Shown here: positions 33,951 through 41,657 of the stretch, piece by piece | Layout: each line of letters begins with the position of its first letter | How positions within the stretch are numbered: the first letter of the stretch is position 1 | Source: a gamma proteobacterium HTCC2207 | Lineage (GTDB): Bacteria > Pseudomonadota > Gammaproteobacteria > Pseudomonadales > Porticoccaceae | NCBI GenBank assembly: GCA_905182275.1 | Contig: CAJJAU010000005.1 | Span: 1-56,669, forward strand | Reading direction: 5' to 3' | Length of the DNA: 56,669 nt | The notes under the pieces: model-generated | Told to the model about the DNA's origin: nothing | Seen by the model: only the letters and a program-made list of their open reading frames with translations | The model's database searches: none | Made by a program: the position numbers and the translations under genes

Positions 33951-35333
33951 CTAGTCTTTGTTACGCAGCGCAGCAAAATAAATCTTCGCCGCTTGATTGA
34001 CCTTTGGGGATAGATACAAAGCAGAAATCATCGTCGGTATGGCCATCGTTGCATAGGTGGCCAGAATAAGTCCGTTAACAATATCCATTGAAACCACAGC
34101 ACCCCCAAGCAGTAGTGCCAAATAGACCGGCGTATAATAATGCTGGCGATGAGAGCCGAGAAGAAACCCCGTGCATTTAGCGCCATAGAACCACATGGTG
34201 ACCATGGTGCTAAAGCTCAACAAACCCACCATGACTAATAATAGATAAATTCCGGTATTTGGAAACACTTGCTGGATCGCTCGAGCGGTCATGGTCACGC
34301 CTTCAACGCCCTCGGCACTCTGCCATACACCGGTCAGTAGAATAATTAAGGCGGTGCAGGTACACACAACTAAGGTGTCTATCACTGGCCCCACCATGGC
34401 TACAATACCCTCTCTAATCGGTTCTTGCGTTTTAGCCGCACCATGGGCCATCGACTCCGTGCCAATGCCGGCCTCATTAGAGAAAGCACCACGCCGTACA
34501 CCAATCAAAATAACCGCTCCTACAGAGCCTCCGGCTACCGCTTCGCCGGTAAAGGCATCAGTAACTATTAGTAGGAGAGTGGCAGGAATATCTGCAGCAA
34601 AGGTATAGAGAACCGTACCTGCCATGTAAAGATACAACAGCACCATCGAAGGAACTAACTTAACGGTGATTCGCCCAATGCGTTCAATACGCCCAGCTAC
34701 CACGAGCCACACCAAAATGGCCACCACTGAACTAGACACTAGATCAAAAGCAAAATGATTTTCAGCTGTCGCTATTCCAGCAGGAATTGCCACAACGTCG
34801 CGCAGTAGTTGAATAAACTGATTAGCTTGGAAAAGTGGCAGAGCGCCAATGGTGCACGCCAGCGCGAATACGGCAGCTAGAGGGTACCAACGTTTCCCCA
34901 TACCCTCGGTGATCACATACATAGGACCGCCTTGCACTGTCCCATCAGCATCCTTTCCCCGATACATAACCGCTAGTGATGCAGTATAAAATTTGGTCGA
35001 AACACCAACAATGGCAGTCACCCACATCCAAAACACTGCACCCGGCCCGCCCATACTAATGGCAATAGCGACACCGGCAATATTGCCCAAACCAAGGGTG
35101 CCAGAAAGAGCCGTTGCTAGGGCTTGAGAATGGGGAATATGACCAGGGTCATTGGGGTCACTGTACTTACCACGCAAAAGATCAATCGCATGGCCAAAAT
35201 AACGATAGGGCCGGAAGCGCGAATAAACCATAAAGAACATACCACCGCCCACTAACAAAACAACGAGTGGAGTGCTCCACATTAGATCCGCCCATGCATT
35301 GAGAAAATCTTCTATTTGCTTCAGTGTTGGCAT
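33951..35333 (-). CDS. AGCS family sodium:alanine/glycine symporter
   Basis: Inner-membrane Na+-coupled amino-acid symporter, about 460 residues with 10-11 hydrophobic helices. Family signs are YFGHAIDLLRGKYSDPNDPGHI and SGTLGLGNIAGVAIAISMGGPGAVFWMW, and GAFSNEAGIGTESMAHGAAKT in the middle. The ATG at 35333 is used; a TTG at 35357 would add eight residues. A GTAAGA tandem repeat lies 27-57 bases upstream of the start, in what should be the leader or promoter. Substrate (Ala, Gly, D-Ser) cannot be assigned. Confidence 0.93.
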   Translation of the reverse strand: MPTLKQIEDFLNAWADLMWSTPLVVLLVGGGMFFMVYSRFRPYRYFGHAIDLLRGKYSDPNDPGHIPHSQALATALSGTLGLGNIAGVAIAISMGGPGAVFWMWVTAIVGVSTKFYTASLAVMYRGKDADGTVQGGPMYVITEGMGKRWYPLAAVFALACTIGALPLFQANQFIQLLRDVVAIPAGIATAENHFAFDLVSSSVVAILVWLVVAGRIERIGRITVKLVPSMVLLYLYMAGTVLYTFAADIPATLLLIVTDAFTGEAVAGGSVGAVILIGVRRGAFSNEAGIGTESMAHGAAKTQEPIREGIVAMVGPVIDTLVVCTCTALIILLTGVWQSAEGVEGVTMTARAIQQVFPNTGIYLLLVMVGLLSFSTMVTMWFYGAKCTGFLLGSHRQHYYTPVYLALLLGGAVVSMDIVNGLILATYATMAIPTMISALYLSPKVNQAAKIYFAALRNKD

Positions 35334-35360
35334 AGGGCCAGATTCAATTCCATTCAAAGA

Positions 35361-35390
35361 GTAAGAGTAAGAGTAAGAGTAAGAGTAAGC
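35361..35390. repeat. Hexanucleotide tandem repeat (GTAAGA)5
   Basis: Five consecutive hexamers, the last with C instead of A, between fur and the symporter gene. Tracts like this can change length by slippage. Six-base steps would not shift a reading frame but would change promoter or leader spacing for the minus-strand symporter gene, whose start is close by. Confidence 0.9.
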
Positions 35391-35403
35391 TGATTTTAAA
35401 TAC

Positions 35404-35808
35404 TTAGATTGGCTTTACATACAACACTAGGCTATGGCCAACAACTATGTAACCGTTGTCTTTAGCAATTTTTGCCTGAATCTTTTGAATTTCAGCATCT
35501 TGAAACTCAACGACCTTACCTGTCTCAGTGCAAACCATATGATCATGACCATCACCACGATCTAATTCATAGACCGCAGGACCGCTGTCAAAACTGTGTC
35601 GAGTAATAAGTCCGGCCGCTTCAAACTGAGTAAGAACTCGATAGACCGTTGCTATACCAACATCTTCTTGAGCATCACGCAACGCTTGATAGATATCTTC
35701 TGCAGTCATATGCCATTCGGGAGTACTCTCCAGAATTTGCAGTATCTTGATCCGCGGCAGAGTGACCTTGAGACCGGCCTTTTTTAGCTCCTGATCTTTA
35801 TGATTCAT
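35404..35808 (-). CDS. fur: Ferric uptake regulator Fur
   Basis: Iron-responsive repressor, 134 residues from the ATG at 35808 (a longer frame to 35850 would add 14 residues with no family match). Winged helix AGLKVTLPRIKILQIL, HMTAEDIYQAL, GIATVYRVLTQFEAAGL; metal-binding GHDHMVCTETGKVVEF. Only one Cys of the usual C-x2-C is present, as in pseudomonad Fur. It is divergent from bamE with 69 bases between, the common fur/omlA arrangement. Confidence 0.96.
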   Translation of the reverse strand: MNHKDQELKKAGLKVTLPRIKILQILESTPEWHMTAEDIYQALRDAQEDVGIATVYRVLTQFEAAGLITRHSFDSGPAVYELDRGDGHDHMVCTETGKVVEFQDAEIQKIQAKIAKDNGYIVVGHSLVLYVKPI

Positions 35809-35877
35809 GGTTTGCTCTTCTTTATTTTTGAGTATCCGGTTATTATCCATGTTCTCGACTCTAACTGGAACCCCACC

Positions 35878-36225
35878 ATGCGAATAATTCTTTTGAGCCT
35901 TGTGTTTTTATCGCTCCTCTCATCTGGCTGCACTTGGGTGAAGTTTCCTAGCGTCCACAAAATTGACATTCAGCAAGGTAATATTATCGATCAAGAAATG
36001 ATCGATAAATTGAAGATAGGCATGACCAAAGCTCAGGTGAAGTTCGTTCTGGGGACCCCTCTTATTGCCGATACATTTAACCAAGCACGCTGGGATTATC
36101 CATTCCGACGTCTCTCGGCGAAAGGAATTGAAACCAAAGAAGACGTCATCGTCTATTTTGACGACCAAGGGTTATTAAAAGAAATTGCCGGCAATTACAC
36201 ATTGACCGAAACAGCGACCGAGTAG
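35878..36225 (+). CDS. bamE: Outer membrane assembly lipoprotein BamE (OmlA/SmpA)
   Basis: Small lipoprotein of the BAM complex, 115 residues from the ATG at 35878. Lipobox LSSGC (Cys 19), then the BamE fold with QEMIDKLKIGMTKAQVKFVLGTPL and WDYPFRR. The start is chosen so that the signal peptide is at the N terminus; the frame is open upstream. Divergent from fur. Confidence 0.94.
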   Translation: MRIILLSLVFLSLLSSGCTWVKFPSVHKIDIQQGNIIDQEMIDKLKIGMTKAQVKFVLGTPLIADTFNQARWDYPFRRLSAKGIETKEDVIVYFDDQGLLKEIAGNYTLTETATE

Positions 36226-36294
36226 CTGTTGGCGAAAAAAGGCTGTCAATCAAAGAGCCACTGAGGCAATAAACTAACAGCGAAGGTGAGCCTT

Positions 36295-36351
36295 ATGAGT
36301 GAACTAGAGCTTTCGCAAGCCATCGAAACCTCCAAGCCAGCGACGCTTTAG
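36295..36351 (+). other. Possible 18-residue micro-ORF
   Basis: A short frame (ATG 36295, TAG 36349-36351) with AAGGTGAG eight bases before the ATG, in the 196-base gap between bamE and rnfH. The product would be acidic (SELELSQAIE...). Nothing else in this gap is recognisable. It could be a micro-protein, a decayed gene start or chance; no homology is claimed. Confidence 0.2.
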
Positions 36352-36421
36352 TTTCGGCCCATTCGGTTGTTATATGACCTATGGAGCTAGGCAACAACTC
36401 AAACGACCTTAGAGGGTCACT

Positions 36422-36733
36422 CTAGAGCTCTGCTTGCCGTTTCTTTTTGGCTTCCTCCGCTCGGCGGCGGCGGATTTCTTTTGGGTCTAGGGTTAAGGGA
36501 CGGTAAATCTCCACTCGGTCACCTTCCTGCAACTTATAGACATCCGCTTCGGCAAGACCTTTACTGCCCAACACCTGAGAGAAGATACCCACTTTACTGA
36601 TATCCAGCTCAGGGAACTTCTGTCGCAAATCAGATTTATCAATGGCCTGTAAAGCGGTGGTGCCGGAAGACACTTTAAGTGAAATCAGAAATTGCCTGTC
36701 AGGCAGCGCATAGGCCACCTCGACGTTAATCAT
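36422..36733 (-). CDS. rnfH: RnfH family protein (RatB, UPF0125)
   Basis: Ubiquitin-like beta-grasp protein. The ATG at 36733 gives 104 residues beginning INVEVAYALPDRQF, matching the E. coli start closely; the frame is open upstream into ratA, with another ATG at 36763. Family core VGIFSQVLG, GDRVEIYRPLTLDPKEIRRRRAE. It follows ratA by 10 bases, the standard ratA-rnfH pair. Role is uncertain; an old link is to the Rnf complex. Confidence 0.93.
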   Translation of the reverse strand: MINVEVAYALPDRQFLISLKVSSGTTALQAIDKSDLRQKFPELDISKVGIFSQVLGSKGLAEADVYKLQEGDRVEIYRPLTLDPKEIRRRRAEEAKKKRQAEL

Positions 36734-36743
36734 GGCGGCAGTC

Positions 36744-37187
36744 TCAGGCACTATTCTTCCCATAGACTTTGTCTGCTCGCAGGCACAGAGAGTCAACCAA
36801 ACTATTGGCTACTCCAGCAAACAAATTAGAGGCGGCAAAACTCAAGCTTCTGCTACTGAAATCAAATTCCATATCAAGCTCAACCTTACAGGCTTTTTCA
36901 GTCAACGCCGTAAAAACCCAGTCACCACGAAAGGTTTTAAAAGGCCCATCTTCCAGTGTCATTTTTATCTGCGAGGGCGCCTGCAAGTGATTGCGTGTCA
37001 TTAGGCTCAGACTCACGCCCGCCTTTTTTAAATCTAGGCGTGCAAGCATCGTCAGGTCAGTATGTTCAAACACTTCTACGCCGTAGCACCCATCCATAAA
37101 AAAGGGGTAATTAGACACGTCATTGACCAAATCATACATTGCCTGAGCAGAATGCATAACTAGTGCGGAACGCTTTATCTCGGTCAA
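36744..37187 (-). CDS. ratA: RatA-like SRPBCC (START-type) protein, COQ10 family
   Basis: 147-residue START-fold protein of the COQ10/RatA family: SALVMHSAQAMYDLVNDVSNYPFFMDGC at the N terminus (in parts), and WVFTALTEKACKVELDMEFDF. E. coli RatA was reported as a 50S-binding toxin that blocks subunit joining; mitochondrial Coq10 binds ubiquinone. Which role applies is unknown. The start is TTG at 37187 with AGGT about eight bases upstream. Classic position near smpB. Confidence 0.9.
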   Translation of the reverse strand: MTEIKRSALVMHSAQAMYDLVNDVSNYPFFMDGCYGVEVFEHTDLTMLARLDLKKAGVSLSLMTRNHLQAPSQIKMTLEDGPFKTFRGDWVFTALTEKACKVELDMEFDFSSRSLSFAASNLFAGVANSLVDSLCLRADKVYGKNSA

Positions 37188-37200
37188 GACTGATTACCTA

Positions 37201-38574
37201 TCATGCAAAAAATTTGTCATACACACCCATTATAAACACCAGCGCAATCGCAAAAGGAGCAATGTACTTGATGGTCAATTGCCAAACTTGCATGACTCTT
37301 GCTGAGGTGCCCTGCATCTCAAAATCAATGACATCGCGCTTGATAACGTAGCCCACAAAGAGCGTAATCAGCAGCCCACTGATCGGCAACATAATGTTAG
37401 CGGTCAGAAAATCAAGGAAGTCGAAGAAGGTGAAACCGGCGACTTTATACTCAGCCCATATGTTAAACGAAAATACGCTGCCCAAACCCAGTATCCATGC
37501 GATACCAGCAATGACAAAATTCGCCTTGGCACGACCAATATGTTTTGCCTCCATCAACCAAGCAACACAGGGTTCAAGTAGAGAAATTGCCGAGCTCCAT
37601 GCAGCAATAGACACTAACACAAAGAACACCGCACCAATCAGCAACCCTCCAGGCATACTACCAAATGCGACAGGGAGGCTAATAAACATTAGTCCCGGAC
37701 CAGCACTAGGCTCAATACCTGGTGTCGCAAACACAATGGAAAAAATAATTAATCCAGAAATGATCGCTACTAAACTATCAAAAAATGCGACGATAAGAAT
37801 GGTTTTACCAATATTCGCATTCTGTGGCATGTAGGCACCGTACGCCATAATCGCACCCATACCAATACTAAGCGTAAAGAACGCCTGTCCCATGGCCTCA
37901 AGCACACCACGCCATGTCAAAGCCTCTAAATCAAAGCTAAACAAAAAATTAACCGCGGCAGAAAAGTTACCTTTAAAAACTGCAAAGCCCAGCAACATCA
38001 ATAACATAATAAATAGCAGCGGCATCAGAGTTTCTACCGCAATGCCAAGGCCTTTTTTAACACCACCCACCACCACGGCAACACAGAGGCACATGAAGAT
38101 GGTTTGCCAAAAGATAAGTCGACTGGGATCAGATAAAAGAGTGTTAAATGCAGCGGCCGCAGACTCACCATTAATCCCCTGCAGTTCGCCAGAGGAGATT
38201 AAAAATATGTAATCCAGTGCCCAGCCAGCAATAACCGCATAGAAAGATAGAATCAGTAATCCGGCAAGTACGCCAAGCCAGCCAACACTTCGCCACAGTG
38301 CGTTGGCGTTGCTATGGGTAACAGCTTCATTCATCGAGTTGATGGGACTTTGACGACCATTGCGGCCAATCAACACTTCGGACATCATAACTGGCACGCC
38401 AATCAACAAAATGCAACCAAGGTAAATCAGTACAAAGGCACCGCCACCATTACTCCCGGCCACATAGGGAAATTTCCACATATTACCCAGTCCCACAGCT
38501 GAGCCCGTGGCGGCCATAATAAATGTCCATCGACTAGTCCAGGTTCCGTGCATTCCTTTTTGTTGCAGTGCCAT
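37201..38574 (-). CDS. NSS family sodium-dependent transporter
   Basis: Na+-coupled amino-acid/osmolyte transporter of the neurotransmitter:sodium symporter family. 457 residues with about 11 helices. Helix 1 has the sodium/substrate motif GSAVGLGNMWKFPYV and SNGGGAFVL; helix 6 region reads FFTLSIGMGAIMAYGAYMP. It ends 13 bases from ratA and is divergent from smpB. Substrate not assignable. Confidence 0.93.
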   Translation of the reverse strand: MALQQKGMHGTWTSRWTFIMAATGSAVGLGNMWKFPYVAGSNGGGAFVLIYLGCILLIGVPVMMSEVLIGRNGRQSPINSMNEAVTHSNANALWRSVGWLGVLAGLLILSFYAVIAGWALDYIFLISSGELQGINGESAAAAFNTLLSDPSRLIFWQTIFMCLCVAVVVGGVKKGLGIAVETLMPLLFIMLLMLLGFAVFKGNFSAAVNFLFSFDLEALTWRGVLEAMGQAFFTLSIGMGAIMAYGAYMPQNANIGKTILIVAFFDSLVAIISGLIIFSIVFATPGIEPSAGPGLMFISLPVAFGSMPGGLLIGAVFFVLVSIAAWSSAISLLEPCVAWLMEAKHIGRAKANFVIAGIAWILGLGSVFSFNIWAEYKVAGFTFFDFLDFLTANIMLPISGLLITLFVGYVIKRDVIDFEMQGTSARVMQVWQLTIKYIAPFAIALVFIMGVYDKFFA

Positions 38575-38711
38575 ACCATGTTCTCCGATAATTCAGATCA
38601 AATTGTACTCATTCAAAGACTAACTACCTAATAAATGGCCAATGTATTTAGATTGCTAAAGCAATTAGCAATAATTGATGAAAAACATGCAGTGCCACGT
38701 ATAATCGCGCC

Positions 38712-39185
38712 ATGACAAAAAAGAAACCGAAGCAGCCCTCAAGCACAATTGCCCTAAACAAAAAGGTCAAGCACGACTACTTTATCGAAGAGACATTCGA
38801 GGCGGGCTTGGTGTTGCTCGGCTGGGAAGTTAAAAGTCTGCGCGAAAGTAAAGTTAACCTCACTGACACATACGTATTTGTTCGCGATGGTGAAGCCTGG
38901 TTAATCGGCACTAACATAACACCACTCCTATCAGCCTCAACTCACTACGTCACTGATGCTAAGCGAACACGTAAATTGTTGCTCAATCATCGAGAGTTAC
39001 AGAAGCTTGAAGAAGGCGTCAACCAAAAAGGTCACACCGCCGTCTGTACCGCCCTGTACTGGAAAAATCATCTAATCAAATGTGAGATCGCGTTGGCTAA
39101 AGGTAAGGCCAGCTACGATAAACGCATGGACGACAAAGAACGTGACTGGAATCGCCAAAAGCAACGCCTAATGCGCCATTCTTAA
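38712..39185 (+). CDS. smpB: tmRNA-binding protein SmpB
   Basis: Partner of tmRNA in trans-translation. 157 residues: [30 protein letters not shown], then [12 protein letters not shown] and the basic tail [13 protein letters not shown] that enters the decoding site. The ssrA gene is not next to it here. Products tagged by this system are delivered to ClpXP by SspB (8.0 kb). Confidence 0.97.
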   Translation: MTKKKPKQPSSTIALNKKVKHDYFIEETFEAGLVLLGWEVKSLRESKVNLTDTYVFVRDGEAWLIGTNITPLLSASTHYVTDAKRTRKLLLNHRELQKLEEGVNQKGHTAVCTALYWKNHLIKCEIALAKGKASYDKRMDDKERDWNRQKQRLMRHS

Positions 39186-39229
39186 TTTCGGATGATCCCA
39201 AAACCTGCTCATCCGAAGGAGCTATTAAG
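39181..39229. repeat. Long inverted repeat after smpB
   Basis: Outer arms CTTAAT (39181-39186) and ATTAAG (39224-39229) and inner arms TTCGGATGA (39187-39195) and TCATCCGAA (39209-39217) form a 15-bp stem with a six-base bulge and 13-base loop. It spans the smpB stop. There is no T-tract, so it is not a standard intrinsic terminator; it may stabilise the smpB mRNA end. Confidence 0.6.
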
Positions 39230-39310
39230 TAAAACTATCAACGCGCTACAATTAACCTTTGGCTTTCAAAGGACATTATCATCAATAAACAACCAACCAT
39301 AATCAATGCA

Positions 39311-40048
39311 GTGACCGGCGGACCCTCACTTATGCTTGAGGGTTTGAGAATGCTCTGGCGGCGAGATATTCGCTGGCTAGTTGTGATTCCGTTACTGATT
39401 AATGTTGCCCTATTTTCCTCAGCTACCGGATTTGCTGCCAGTTGGCTACAAAACTGGATTACCACCATTACTACGTCAGTCCCTGATTGGCTGCAGTGGC
39501 TCGCATGGGTAATTTGGCTTCTGTTTGCGATCTTGGCGCTCGCTGTTTATGCCTTTACCTTTACCATTTTAGCTAACCTTATTGGGTCGCCGTTTTATGG
39601 GGTGATTGCTCAAAGGGTAATTGCGACAGAAGTCGCCGACGGGCAGAGTAATCTGTTAGCTGACAGTGGGTTGCTTAGCGGCGCATGGAATAGTCTAGTT
39701 CGAGAAATTCAGTTAATTGGCTATTTTCTACCAAGAACCTTGGTTGTTGGGATAGTGACTGTGATGCTGAGTTTTATCCCAGTGCTAAACTTGCTTGCGC
39801 CTATCATCGCCGGGACCTGGGCGGCTTGGTGTTTGTGTCTGCAGTATTTAGATTATGCCGCGGACAGCCAGGGCGTCACGTTTTTAGCGCTGCGTAAAAA
39901 GGTCAGTGACAATCGGTTAAATTCGATGGGGTTCGGACTGAGCGCAATGCTAGCCTCGGCCATTCCACTGGTAAATCTGGTGATGTTGCCAGCGTCAGTG
40001 GTTGCCGGCAGCCTGTTGTGGTGCCGACAACATCGCGATATAGACTAG
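39311..40048 (+). CDS. cysZ: CysZ-like EI24-domain membrane protein
   Basis: Inner-membrane protein similar to the CysZ sulfate channel: LVVIPLLINVALF, PDWLQWLAWVIWLLF, SPFYGVIAQRV, and YFLPRTLVVGIVTVML in the expected order, four to six hydrophobic segments, 245 residues. The GTG at 39311 has no ribosome-binding site. The family match appears to extend several residues upstream, where only ATT/ATC codons are in frame behind AAAGGA (39268-39273). The TAG stop shares a CTAG tetramer with the rhlB stop. With two cysE genes, it adds to the cysteine theme, though CysZ homologues may have other roles. Confidence 0.85.
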   Translation: MTGGPSLMLEGLRMLWRRDIRWLVVIPLLINVALFSSATGFAASWLQNWITTITTSVPDWLQWLAWVIWLLFAILALAVYAFTFTILANLIGSPFYGVIAQRVIATEVADGQSNLLADSGLLSGAWNSLVREIQLIGYFLPRTLVVGIVTVMLSFIPVLNLLAPIIAGTWAAWCLCLQYLDYAADSQGVTFLALRKKVSDNRLNSMGFGLSAMLASAIPLVNLVMLPASVVAGSLLWCRQHRDID

Positions 40049-41463
40049 GGCGCTGTTTGTTCTGGGGTGTCCGCTTTAGGCGCTTCTGCTTTGGGTTCTT
40101 CTACTTTGGGCGCACTGACTGGCTTTTTCTTGGCCATTGGTTTGGGGGCTGCTACTGGTTGAATAAGATGCTCTTCAGGCATGGTACAAGACAGCTTCAT
40201 ATCTAATAGTTTTTCTATAGGCTCCAACAGAAAAGCATCATCCTCGCAGGCAAAGCTTATAGAGATACCGGTCTTCCCCGCGCGACCTGTGCGACCAATA
40301 CGATGTACGTAGTCTTCAGGCTCTTCAGGTAGGGTGTAGTTAATAACATGGCTTACACCATCGACATGAATGCCACGTCCGGCAACATCCGTTGCAACCA
40401 TAACGGTCAAAGCACCTGATTTGAATGAATCTAAGGCTCTCATACGGCGATTTTGAGGCACGTCACCGGATAGGATACCTACTTTAAAACCCTGCTTCTT
40501 AAGCTTTTCATGCAGGGTTCGGCAAATATCTCGGCGATTAGCAAACACCATGACACTCTCAACGTTATCACCCAAAAGTATGTTATTTAAAACAGTAAAT
40601 TTTTCTTTTGCGGTGGTAATTAATACCTGCTGATCAACCGTGTCGGTAGCAACGCGTTCGGCGCCCACGTCGACCGTAACTGGTTTATCTGTCCAGGTTT
40701 CAGACAGGCGTAACACTTCAGGGGTGAAGGTGGCAGAGAATAAAAGTGATTGACGATCTTCACGCTTAGGCGTTAGGTTGACTAGGCGTCGCACTTGAGG
40801 AATAAAGCCCATGTCGAGCATTCGGTCAGCTTCGTCGATTACCAGCACTTCAACTCTGTCAAGATAGATATCTCGATTGTTGGCGAAATCCAATAGCCTA
40901 CCCGGCGTACCCACCAAAATATCGCAGTCATACTTTTTCATTTTTTGCAGTTGTTTGCCATAGTCCATCCCACCCACCAGCGTGTGTGCGGTTAGATTGG
41001 TATGCTTTAAAAGCTGTGTTGCATCATCACCAATTTGAATGGCCAACTCTCTGGTCGGCGCCAAAATTAGAGTTCGGGCTTCACCCACAAACCGCTCATC
41101 TTCTATCGGGTGATTAATTAAATCAGTAATAATATTGATTAAAAATGCGGCGGTTTTACCGGTGCCGGTTTGTGCCTTGCCAACAATGTCATGGCCGTTA
41201 AGCGTATGTGGTAATGAAGCTGCTTGAATGGGCGTACAGAATTCAAAACCGGCATCTTGAATGCCGCGCATAAGTTGCGGTGGCAAATCGAAATCATGGA
41301 ATCTAGCCTTACCTTCTTCGGGTTCAACATTAAAGCTGGTTATATCCCAAGGTTTGGTAGTACGAGATTTACGGTTGTTGGCCGGTTTATTTTTTGGCGC
41401 TTCAACGCCTATGGCGTTGATCTCAGCAGATGGAGCAGTAGTTTCTTCAGTCAATTTAATCAC
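40045..41463 (-). CDS. rhlB: ATP-dependent RNA helicase RhlB-like (DEAD-box)
   Basis: DEAD-box helicase, in E. coli part of the RNA degradosome. 472 residues: N-terminal variable region to about 55, Q motif FCTPIQAASLP, Walker A AQTGTGKTAAF, VLVIDEADRMLDMGF, SAT in LLFSATF, and HRIGRTGRAGKTG. The C-terminal tail (about 430-472) is low-complexity, rich in Lys/Pro/Ala/Glu with PKAEAPKA-like repeats, a likely disordered interaction tail. GTG start at 41463. RhlB rather than RhlE is favoured by the FHDFDLPPQLMRGIQDAGF start. Confidence 0.9.
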   Translation of the reverse strand: MIKLTEETTAPSAEINAIGVEAPKNKPANNRKSRTTKPWDITSFNVEPEEGKARFHDFDLPPQLMRGIQDAGFEFCTPIQAASLPHTLNGHDIVGKAQTGTGKTAAFLINIITDLINHPIEDERFVGEARTLILAPTRELAIQIGDDATQLLKHTNLTAHTLVGGMDYGKQLQKMKKYDCDILVGTPGRLLDFANNRDIYLDRVEVLVIDEADRMLDMGFIPQVRRLVNLTPKREDRQSLLFSATFTPEVLRLSETWTDKPVTVDVGAERVATDTVDQQVLITTAKEKFTVLNNILLGDNVESVMVFANRRDICRTLHEKLKKQGFKVGILSGDVPQNRRMRALDSFKSGALTVMVATDVAGRGIHVDGVSHVINYTLPEEPEDYVHRIGRTGRAGKTGISISFACEDDAFLLEPIEKLLDMKLSCTMPEEHLIQPVAAPKPMAKKKPVSAPKVEEPKAEAPKADTPEQTAP

Positions 41464-41657
41464 GCAATTTGGTTATCGAAATTTAAAGGAGGGCAGATGA
41501 AATTTCTACCGCCCTCACGGGCGCGGAGTGTAGCAGAATTGTACATTGATCGCTGAAAAGAATAGATGCAGGCTTTGCTGTCCAAGCAGTGTAAATTTTT
41601 CTTTCTTTGCCTGACCTATTCAAGGACACTAGAAACTCATCACTTAAAGACCGCTTT

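Noticed and set aside
35361-35390. Short CRISPR-like array
   Set aside because: Units are six bases with no spacers; it is a simple tandem repeat.
35494-35545. Loss of a zinc cysteine in Fur (CTET instead of C-x2-C)
   Set aside because: Pseudomonad Fur proteins also have only one of these cysteines, so this is lineage-typical.
37394-37834. Long open frame antisense to the NSS transporter
   Set aside because: It is the complement of a clear transporter gene, has Lys/Ser/Pro-rich random composition, and shows no family match.
38640-39310. ssrA (tmRNA) next to smpB
   Set aside because: The flanks contain no tRNA-like ends or tag-coding frame; the gene must lie elsewhere.
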